From contig CAJOFI010000053.1 in NCBI GenBank assembly GCA_905233595.1, positions 1 through 5,538 of the forward strand: a stretch of DNA of 5,538 nucleotides, in the 5' to 3' direction. Positions 1-4,878 of the stretch are shown here, piece by piece (the stretch's first letter is position 1; every line of letters starts with the position of its first letter). This DNA is from an uncultured Oscillospiraceae bacterium (GTDB taxonomy: Bacteria > Bacillota > Clostridia > Oscillospirales > Oscillospiraceae). Position numbers and translations under genes: made by a program. The notes beneath the pieces are model-generated. The model searched no databases, had not been told where the DNA came from, and worked only from the letters and a program-made list of their open reading frames with translations.

Positions 1-1397
1 CAGGAGGCGTTCTGCACCCCCGGCTCGTTCGTGGCGTAGACCTTGAGCTCGGCGTAGTGGGTGGTCGCCGCGATCATGGCGCCGCACTTGCGGGCGTGCT
101 CGATGATCGAGATGGCCAGCGCCGCGCCCTCGGTGGGGTCGGTGCCCGCGCCCAGCTCGTCAAAGAGCAGCAGCGAGCGGTCGTCGCACTCATTGAGGAT
201 GCTCACGATGTTCGTCATGTGCGCCGAGAAGGTGGAGAGGTTCTGCTCGATGGACTGCTCATCCCCGATGTCGGCCAGAATATGGCTGAACACGGGCAGA
301 TTGCTGCCGTCGGAGGCCGGGATGTGCAGGCCGCACTGGTTCATCGCGGCGAGCAGGCCGATGGTCTTGAGCGACACCGTCTTGCCGCCGGTGTTGGGGC
401 CGGTGATGACGAGGGTGTCAAAGCTCTCGCCCAGCTCCACGTCGATGGGCACGGCCTTCGCCTGGTCGAGAAGCGGGTGCCGCGCCTTTCTGAGAAGGAT
501 GCCCTTTTCCTCCATGGACGCGGCCTGGCAGTCCAGCTTGTAGCTGAGCTTGGCCTTGGCGAAGATGAGGTCGAGCCGGGTCAGCAGCTCGAAGTCCGAG
601 TCGATATCCTCCCGGTGCTCGGCGCAGTCGGCGGAGAGCTCGGCGAGGATGCGCTCGATCTCCAGCTTCTCCTTCGCCGCAAGCTCCCGCAGCTCGTTGT
701 TCGCCTTGACCGCCGCCATCGGCTCGACGAAGAGGGTCTGCCCCGTGGCGGAAACGTCGTGCACCAGCCCGGGCACCGCGCCCTTGTGGTCGGCGCGCAC
801 GGGCACGACGTAGCGGTCGGAACGCATGGTGATGATCGGCTCCTGCAAGGCCTTCGCGTAGGAGGGCGAGGAGAGGATCTTTTGCAGCGCGTCGCGGGCT
901 CTCGCGGCGGCGGCGCGCATCTGGCGGCGGATGGTCGCGAGCTCCGGGGAAGCGCCGTCCGCGATCTCATCCTCCCCGACGATGGAGGTGTTGATCTTCT
1001 CCTCCAAAAACTTGTTGGCGCGCAGGGCGTAGAAAAGGGAGTCGATGGCGGTCTTGCCCACCGCGTCGTCCCCGATGTAAGCGCGCACCAGGCGCGCGCA
1101 CTGGAGCACGCGGGCGATGTCCAGCAGCTCCCGCGTGTTGAGCGCGCCGCCGAGATCGGCTCTTGCGAGGGAGGGGCGCACATCCTTCACGCCGGAGAAG
1201 GAGGGGCCGCCGCGCACGGTCATCATGGTCTTGGCGGCGCTGGTCTCCTCGAGACGGCGGGAGACCTCGAAGCGCTCGGACGAGGGCGTGAGCGCGAGGG
1301 CGCGCTCCTTCGCCGCCTCCCCCACCGCCTGCTGTGCCAGCATCTCCAGCACGGCGGGCAGCTCCAGGGTGTTCAGTGATTTTTCAAAAAAACTCAT
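1..1397 (-). CDS. mutS2: Endonuclease MutS2, N-terminal part (3' end beyond the left edge)
   Basis: The frame runs open from ATG 1397 to the window edge, giving 465 residues of a protein that is normally about 780-800. Visible in order: an N-terminal core/lever region, with the MutS2-type signature VSATGQTLFVEP at about 215-226; an ABC-type ATPase with Walker A GPNTGGKT (333-340); a Q-loop-like QSIEQNLSTFSAHM (381-394); Walker B and D-loop LLLFDELGAGTDPTEG (409-424); and the switch histidine in TTHY (445-448). There is no mismatch-recognition domain before the core, which separates it from MutS1. The C-terminal Smr nuclease domain expected in the family lies outside the window. In this family MutS2 suppresses recombination in some species; in Bacillus subtilis it is reported to act on collided ribosomes. 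A GGAG at 1405-1408, 7 nt upstream, supports the start. It follows recO by 37 bp, so it is probably cotranscribed. The identity is secure; the role in this organism is inferred. Confidence 0.96.
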   Translation of the reverse strand, partial: MSFFEKSLNTLELPAVLEMLAQQAVGEAAKERALALTPSSERFEVSRRLEETSAAKTMMTVRGGPSFSGVKDVRPSLARADLGGALNTRELLDIARVLQCARLVRAYIGDDAVGKTAIDSLFYALRANKFLEEKINTSIVGEDEIADGASPELATIRRQMRAAAARARDALQKILSSPSYAKALQEPIITMRSDRYVVPVRADHKGAVPGLVHDVSATGQTLFVEPMAAVKANNELRELAAKEKLEIERILAELSADCAEHREDIDSDFELLTRLDLIFAKAKLSYKLDCQAASMEEKGILLRKARHPLLDQAKAVPIDVELGESFDTLVITGPNTGGKTVSLKTIGLLAAMNQCGLHIPASDGSNLPVFSHILADIGDEQSIEQNLSTFSAHMTNIVSILNECDDRSLLLFDELGAGTDPTEGAALAISIIEHARKCGAMIAATTHYAELKVYATNEPGVQNAS

Positions 1398-1414
1398 TGT
1401 TATACTCCGTATCG

Positions 1415-1429
1415 GTGGCCAGTGACCAC
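1415..1429 (-). repeat. Short inverted repeat in the recO-mutS2 gap
   Basis: On the transcript GTGGTC and GGCCAC can form a 6-bp stem (one G-U pair) around the loop ACU. It lies between the recO stop and the mutS2 Shine-Dalgarno and is not followed by a U-run, so it does not look like an intrinsic terminator. It may be an mRNA-processing or stability element, or chance; a stem this short is weak evidence. Confidence 0.4.
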
Positions 1430-1434
1430 TTAAT

Positions 1435-2178
1435 CTATCGTACCTTTTTCCAGTAATCCAGCGTCGCGAAGCCGCGTTCGGCGTGCTCGCGCAGGTATTG
1501 CTCCGACGCGTCCGAAAGGCGCTTGAGGCTCTTCCCCTCCAGACGGAAGGAGAAGAGCTGCCTGGCCGGGGCGCTCAGCACGTAGCGCAGTGCCTTGAGC
1601 GCGTCCGCGTCCAGCGCGGCGGTGAGGCCGAAGTCCGCCTTTCGACACGCGCGGCAGCACAGCCCGCCGTTTTCGATGCCGAGGCAGGGCTCCTCCGGCT
1701 CGGTCTTGCCGCAGAAAACGCAGCGCTGCACGTTCGGCTCAAAGCCCGCGACCGCCATCAGGCGCAGCTCGAAGGCCGCCTTGAGCAGCACCGGCTCCCG
1801 CAGACCGCGGCTCAGCGCGTAGAGGGAGTTGAGCCCCAGCTGCAAAAGCGCCGGTTCCGGCTGCTCCTCGGCGCTGAAAGCGTCCAGGCACTCGGAAAAA
1901 TAGCTGCCCAGCGCAAGGCGCGCGATGTCCTCCCGCAGGCCGGGAAAGCCCTCGATCACGCTGCCCTCGTTGACCTGCCACTTGCCCCGGTTATTGAAGA
2001 GCGTGAGGTCTGACCAGGTGAGCATTTGCGTCGCGGCGCCCGTGCGGCTCGACTTGCGAAGCGCCCCGCGCGCCTTGGCGCTGAGCTTCCCCTCCGACTC
2101 GGTCAGGATCGTAAGGATGCGGTCGGCCTCCTTGTAGCGCACCTCCCGCAGGATGAGTCCCTTTGTGGTTTGAAACAT
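1435..2178 (-). CDS. recO: DNA repair protein RecO
   Basis: A complete protein of 247 residues, the usual length for RecO. The N-terminal part (about 1-80) is the OB-fold, opening with the typical TKGLILREVRYKEADRIL (5-22) and the basic stretch KARGALRKSSR (35-45). The C-terminal helical domain carries a zinc-finger-like set: C153-x2-C156 and C175-x2-C178, with an extra C174. RecO works with RecR (and RecF) to load RecA onto SSB-coated single-stranded DNA and to anneal strands. It follows era and yqzL, its usual neighbours in Bacillota. The start is ATG 2178, where homology begins. Oddly, no GGAG-type Shine-Dalgarno precedes it: the upstream 16 nt offer only AGAAAG, and a 19-bp stem ends right before them. 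An out-of-frame reading frame stops one base before the ATG (TAACATG), so start-stop coupling is possible. Confidence 0.96.
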   Translation of the reverse strand: MFQTTKGLILREVRYKEADRILTILTESEGKLSAKARGALRKSSRTGAATQMLTWSDLTLFNNRGKWQVNEGSVIEGFPGLREDIARLALGSYFSECLDAFSAEEQPEPALLQLGLNSLYALSRGLREPVLLKAAFELRLMAVAGFEPNVQRCVFCGKTEPEEPCLGIENGGLCCRACRKADFGLTAALDADALKALRYVLSAPARQLFSFRLEGKSLKRLSDASEQYLREHAERGFATLDYWKKVR

Positions 2179-2194
2179 GTTATGTAAACTTTCT

Positions 2195-2244
2195 GCTCTG
2201 AGCCGTGCGTTTTCCGCGTCTGCTCAAAACGCACGGCTCAAAGC
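2195..2244 (-). repeat. 19-bp inverted repeat (50-nt hairpin) between yqzL and recO
   Basis: Plus-strand arm 2195-2213 (GCTCTGAGCCGTGCGTTTT) is complementary to 2226-2244 (AAAACGCACGGCTCAAAGC) with a single mismatch, around a 12-nt loop. In the minus-strand transcript the mismatch becomes a G-U pair, so all 19 positions pair. The stem begins on the first base after the yqzL stop and ends 16 nt before the recO ATG. No T-run follows on either strand, which argues against an intrinsic terminator. It could be an RNase III or other processing site, a structure tuning recO translation, or a REP/MITE-like palindromic insertion. The structure is certain from the sequence; the role is unknown. Confidence 0.85.
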
Positions 2245-2346
2245 TCAAAACTCCTTGCCCTTCTTCCGCTCCTCCGCCAGCCTGTAGAGCATATAATACA
2301 GCGGATCGCCGGTCTCCCGGAAGGCCTGCCAGATGGCGTCTTGCAT
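2245..2346 (-). CDS. yqzL: YqzL-family small protein (33 aa)
   Basis: A 33-residue reading frame from ATG 2346 to TGA 2247-2245, in the era-recO gap where Bacillota carry yqzL. The sequence starts MQDAIWQAFRETGDPLYYML. It shows the family pattern as I recall it: W6, F9, T12-G13 and aromatic Y17, Y18, Y21, followed by a charged tail (EERKKGKEF). It is shorter than the B. subtilis protein, which from memory is under about 60 residues. A Shine-Dalgarno AGAGGTGG (2352-2359) sits 5 nt upstream of the ATG but lies inside a predicted hairpin. The function of YqzL is not known to me. No membrane segment or signal peptide is visible, and the pattern suggests a small amphipathic helical protein. Position, start signal and motif together make it likely real; the short length leaves some doubt. 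Confidence 0.83.
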   Translation of the reverse strand: MQDAIWQAFRETGDPLYYMLYRLAEERKKGKEF

Positions 2347-2350
2347 TTAT

Positions 2351-2383
2351 ACCACCTCTGCGCTTAGTGTTTGCAGAGGCGGC
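2351..2383 (-). promoter_or_regulatory. Hairpin enclosing the yqzL Shine-Dalgarno
   Basis: Arms 2351-2361 and 2373-2383 pair in the transcript over 11 bp: a perfect CCTCTGC/GCAGAGG core extended by two G-C and two G-U pairs, with an 11-nt loop. The yqzL ribosome-binding site AGAGGTGG (2352-2359) lies wholly in the 3' arm. The 5' arm starts about 10 nt after the era stop, close enough for a ribosome terminating on era to unfold it. This suggests translational coupling of yqzL to era; that role is inferred from geometry. Confidence 0.6.
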
Positions 2384-2392
2384 CGAAATCAT

Positions 2393-3304
2393 TTACTCCT
2401 GCGTAAAGCCAAAATTTCTCAATTGCACCGCAGAGTCGCGCCAGTTCTCCTTGACCTTGACCCAGGTCTGCAAAAAGACCTTCGTGCCCATGAAATCCTC
2501 GATATCCGCGCGGGCAAGCTCCCCGATCTTCTTGAGCATCGCGCCCTTTTTGCCGATGATGATGCCCTTGTGGCTGTCCTTCTCGCAGTAGATGGTGACC
2601 TCGAGGTCGATGATGCCGTTTTCCCGCTCGGTAAAGCGCGTGACCTCCACCGCCGTACCGTGGGGGATCTCCTTGTCGAGGCAGCGCAGCAGCTTTTCGC
2701 GCACGAGCTCCGCGCAGATCTGCCGCTCGGGCTGATCGGTGATCATGTCGTCCGGGAAGAAGTGCGGCGCCTCCACGGCGTATTTGTCCAGCTCCTCGAG
2801 CAGCTCGTCCAGCCCCTCGCCGGTCTTGGCGGAGACGGGCAGGATGGCGTCGAAGCCAAAGCGCGCATTGTAGAGCGCCATGACCTCCAGGAGCCGGGTC
2901 TTCTCCACGGTGTCGATCTTGTTGATGACGAGCAGGGCGGGCGCGCCGGTCTGCCCGATGCGCTCGATGAGCGCATCCTCCTGCGGGCCGATGGCGGCCA
3001 CCGGCTCCACGAGCAGCAGCACACAGTCCACGTCCGCGACGCTCTCCTTCACGACGTTCACCATGTAGTCGCCCAGACGGGTGCGCGGCTTGTGGAAGCC
3101 CGGCGTGTCCATCAGCACGAACTGGGTCTCGCCGCGGTTGACGATGGCGGTGATGCGGCTGCGCGTGGTCTGGGGCTTGTCGGAGACGATCGCGATCTTC
3201 TCCCCCACGAGGGCGTTTGTCAGCGTGGATTTGCCCACGTTCGGCCGTCCGCAGACGGTAATCATAGCGGATTTTGTCATTTCCCAATTTCTCCCGTTGT
3301 ACAT
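2393..3304 (-). CDS. era: GTPase Era
   Basis: A full-length Era of 303 residues from ATG 3304. GTPase motifs: G1 GRPNVGKST (19-27), QTTR in the G2/switch I region (45-48), G3 DTPG (66-69), G4 NKID (128-131) and G5 SAK (158-160). The linker to the RNA-binding half has the Era pattern ITDQPERQICAELVREKLLR (188-207), and the C-terminal KH domain has the loop IIIGKKGAMLKKIG (248-261). Era binds the 3' end of 16S rRNA near the anti-Shine-Dalgarno and assists 30S assembly. It lies downstream of ybeY and phoH, which act in the same process. Two starts are possible. ATG 3304 has GGGGGAGG 5 nt upstream. ATG 3280 would give a 295-residue protein beginning MTKSAMITVCGRPN, closer to the usual Era N-terminus, with GGGAG about 10 nt upstream. 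I keep 3304 for its stronger ribosome-binding site, but 3280 is a real alternative. Confidence 0.97.
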   Translation of the reverse strand: MYNGRNWEMTKSAMITVCGRPNVGKSTLTNALVGEKIAIVSDKPQTTRSRITAIVNRGETQFVLMDTPGFHKPRTRLGDYMVNVVKESVADVDCVLLLVEPVAAIGPQEDALIERIGQTGAPALLVINKIDTVEKTRLLEVMALYNARFGFDAILPVSAKTGEGLDELLEELDKYAVEAPHFFPDDMITDQPERQICAELVREKLLRCLDKEIPHGTAVEVTRFTERENGIIDLEVTIYCEKDSHKGIIIGKKGAMLKKIGELARADIEDFMGTKVFLQTWVKVKENWRDSAVQLRNFGFTQE

Positions 3305-3309
3305 AATTG

Positions 3310-3326
3310 CCTCCCCCTTTGGGGGA
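3310..3326 (-). promoter_or_regulatory. era Shine-Dalgarno overlapping a G/C hairpin
   Basis: In the transcript TCCCCC-AAA-GGGGGA (3326-3312) forms a 6-bp, mostly G-C stem. Its 3' arm is the first part of the era Shine-Dalgarno GGGGGAGG (3317-3310), which sits 5 nt before ATG 3304. Pairing would hide most of the ribosome-binding site for that start while leaving the downstream ATG 3280 less affected. No U-run follows, so it is not a normal terminator. A role as a translational gate is inferred. The motif also resembles ends of interspersed intergenic repeats I recall from Clostridia, which I cannot verify here. Confidence 0.5.
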
Positions 3327-3335
3327 TCAGCCCGT

Positions 3336-3358
3336 AGCGCCGAGCATCGGCCGGCACT
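3336..3358 (-). repeat. Inverted repeat in the ybeY-era gap
   Basis: Plus-strand AGCGCCG (3336-3342) and CGGCACT (3352-3358) form a 7-bp stem in the transcript with one G-U pair and a 9-nt loop. An alternative, perfect 5-bp stem (3339-3343 with 3347-3351) uses part of the same bases, so two folds compete. It starts 3 nt after the ybeY stop. No U-run follows it. It may be a processing site, part of a repeat remnant, or chance. Confidence 0.45.
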
Positions 3359-3361
3359 GCG

Positions 3362-3838
3362 CTAATCGCCCATGATGAGCTTCTCTCTCGCGCGCATCTG
3401 CGCCTTCATCGCGCCCTCGTCCACGTGGTCATAGCCCAGCAGGTGCAGCACGGAGTGCACCGTGAGATACATGATCTCCCGCTCGAAGCCGTGGCCGAAC
3501 TCCTCCCCCTGCTTTTCGCAGCGGGGCAGGGAGATCATCATGTCCCCCAGCATGACCGAATCGGTCTCCAAATCGCGCTCGCAGCTCTCCGGGTCGAATT
3601 CCCCGGGCGCAAGCTCGTTCAAGGGGAAGCTCAATACGTCGGTCGCGCTGTCAACACCGCGAAACTCCGCGTTCACGCGCCGGATGCCCTCCTCGTCGGT
3701 CAGCATCACGCTCACGACGCAGGGCACGTCCACCCCCTCGGCGTCGAGCGCCAGCTTTACCGCCTTTTTGATGAGCGCGGCGGCGTTCCGATGCCCCAGG
3801 TTCTTCACTTCCCGGCTCACATAAATCTCATGCTCCAC
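3362..3838 (-). CDS. ybeY: Endoribonuclease YbeY (rRNA maturation factor)
   Basis: A protein of 158 residues if read from GTG 3838, a usual size for YbeY. It has the zinc-binding triad HSVLHLLGYDH with H128, H132 and H138, the upstream signature TDVLSFP (66-72) preceded by the conserved arginine R60, and LGDMMIS (97-103). YbeY is a single-strand-specific metal-dependent RNase needed for 16S rRNA 3'-end maturation and 70S quality control; it works with PhoH-type ATPases and Era, its immediate neighbours here. The frame can be extended to TTG 3853, but that codon runs into the Shine-Dalgarno GAGGAGA (3845-3851), so GTG 3838, 6 nt further on, is the better start. It follows phoH by 24 bp and ends TAG at 3362. 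No dgkA or cdd lies between it and era. The identity is firm. Confidence 0.96.
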   Translation of the reverse strand: MEHEIYVSREVKNLGHRNAAALIKKAVKLALDAEGVDVPCVVSVMLTDEEGIRRVNAEFRGVDSATDVLSFPLNELAPGEFDPESCERDLETDSVMLGDMMISLPRCEKQGEEFGHGFEREIMYLTVHSVLHLLGYDHVDEGAMKAQMRAREKLIMGD

Positions 3839-3844
3839 TTTGTC

Positions 3845-3851
3845 TCTCCTC
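3845..3851 (-). promoter_or_regulatory. ybeY ribosome-binding site that fixes a GTG start
   Basis: The transcript reads GAGGAGA followed by GACAAA and then GTG 3838: a near-ideal Shine-Dalgarno with a 6-nt spacer. The in-frame TTG at 3853 shares its last base with this site, so it cannot be the start served by it. This shifts the start 5 codons downstream of the longest frame. Confidence 0.8.
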
Positions 3852-3862
3852 AAAACCGGCCG

Positions 3863-4867
3863 TCAGGCCTTCTTAAACCTGCGGGCGGGCTGCCGCCTGG
3901 CGGGCTCTGTGGGGTTTTTCTTGTCGTAGACCTCGTAGGCCTCGATGATCTTCTGCACGAGCTGGTGGCGCACGACGTCCGCGCCGGTGAGCTTGCAGAT
4001 GGCGATATCGTCGATGCCCTCGAGCACCTTCATCGCGACCTTGAGGCCGCTGACCTTGTCCTCGGGCAGGTCGATCTGCGTCACGTCGCCGGTGATGACG
4101 ACCTTGGAGCCGAAGCCGATGCGCGTGAGGAACATCTTCATCTGCTCGCGCGAGGTGTTCTGCGCCTCGTCCAAAATAATGAAGCTGTCGTCGAGCGTCC
4201 TGCCGCGCATGTAGGCCAGCGGCGCGACCTCGATGTTGCCGCGCTCGAGGTATTTCTGATAGGTGTCCGCGCCCAGCATGTCAAAGAGCGCGTCGTACAG
4301 CGGGCGCAGATAGGGATCGACCTTGCTCTGCAGATCGCCGGGGAGAAAGCCCAGGCGCTCCCCCGCCTCGACCGCGGGGCGGGTGAGGATGATGCGGTTG
4401 ACCTCCTCGGCGCGGAAGGCCGCCACCGCCGCCGCGACGGCGAGATAAGTCTTGCCCGTACCGGCCGGGCCGATGCCGAGGGTGATCGTGTTCTCGGCGA
4501 TGGCCTCGCAGTAGCTCTTCTGCCCGAGGGTCTTGGGCTTGATGGGCTTGCCCTTGGCGGTGATGCAGATCACGTCCCCGGCAAGCTCGTGGATCTCGGT
4601 CTCCTTCCCCTCGCCGACGAGCTTGAGGATATAGCGCACGTTCTGCGCGTCGATGCTCTCCCCCCGTGCGGCGAGATTCAGCAGGGCGGTGATCGCCTTC
4701 TCCGCAAGCTGCACGCTCTCGGCCTCGCCGCTGATGTGGAGCTTGTCGTCCCGGCTCAGCACCGTCACGCCGAGCTCTGTCTCCAGGATGCGCAGATTCT
4801 GGTCAAAGGAGCCGAACACGCTGATGACGTGCTCCATCCGATCGACTTCCAGGGTTTTCTCTGTCAT
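3863..4867 (-). CDS. phoH: PhoH/PhoL family ATPase
   Basis: A protein of 334 residues from ATG 4867, the expected size for the short PhoH-like (PhoL/YbeZ) type. An N-terminal region (about 10-65) resembles a small RNA-binding alpha/beta fold. The P-loop ATPase follows, with Walker A GPAGTGKT (133-140), LTRPAVEAGERLGFLPGD (161-178), Walker B FIILDEAQN (229-237) and sensor ITGD (258-261), then the family C-terminal DVVRHQLVQKIIEAY (297-311). The last 19 residues form a basic, Pro/Arg/Lys-rich tail ending RRFKKA. PhoH-like proteins are ATPases with helicase-like folds. The link to YbeY in rRNA processing comes from family knowledge and from the adjacency here. A longer frame from ATG 4918 would add 17 mostly basic residues and overlap yqfD; the Shine-Dalgarno AAAGGAA just before 4867 favours the shorter form. 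The phosphate-starvation name is historical and says little about function. Confidence 0.95.
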   Translation of the reverse strand: MTEKTLEVDRMEHVISVFGSFDQNLRILETELGVTVLSRDDKLHISGEAESVQLAEKAITALLNLAARGESIDAQNVRYILKLVGEGKETEIHELAGDVICITAKGKPIKPKTLGQKSYCEAIAENTITLGIGPAGTGKTYLAVAAAVAAFRAEEVNRIILTRPAVEAGERLGFLPGDLQSKVDPYLRPLYDALFDMLGADTYQKYLERGNIEVAPLAYMRGRTLDDSFIILDEAQNTSREQMKMFLTRIGFGSKVVITGDVTQIDLPEDKVSGLKVAMKVLEGIDDIAICKLTGADVVRHQLVQKIIEAYEVYDKKNPTEPARRQPARRFKKA

Positions 4868-4871
4868 GGCG

Positions 4872-4878
4872 TTCCTTT
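4872..4878 (-). promoter_or_regulatory. phoH ribosome-binding site overlapping the yqfD stop
   Basis: The transcript reads TGAAAGGAACGCCATG: the yqfD stop TGA (4880-4878) shares its last A with the Shine-Dalgarno AAAGGAA, 5 nt after which the GGA leads into ATG 4867. This selects the 334-residue PhoH and implies tight yqfD-phoH coupling. Confidence 0.8.

Noticed and set aside
57..1379. A 440-codon plus-strand open frame opposite mutS2
   Set aside because: It is the antisense shadow of mutS2, whose ATPase motifs on the minus strand are unmistakable.
2195..2251. The 19-bp stem as an intrinsic terminator for either strand
   Set aside because: No T-run follows the stem in either direction (AGAAAGTTTACA on the minus strand, TCAAAACTCC on the plus strand); the A/T tracts adjoin the loop instead of the base.
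2333..3337. A 334-codon plus-strand open frame opposite era
   Set aside because: Antisense shadow of era with no recognisable motif; era has all five G motifs and the KH domain.
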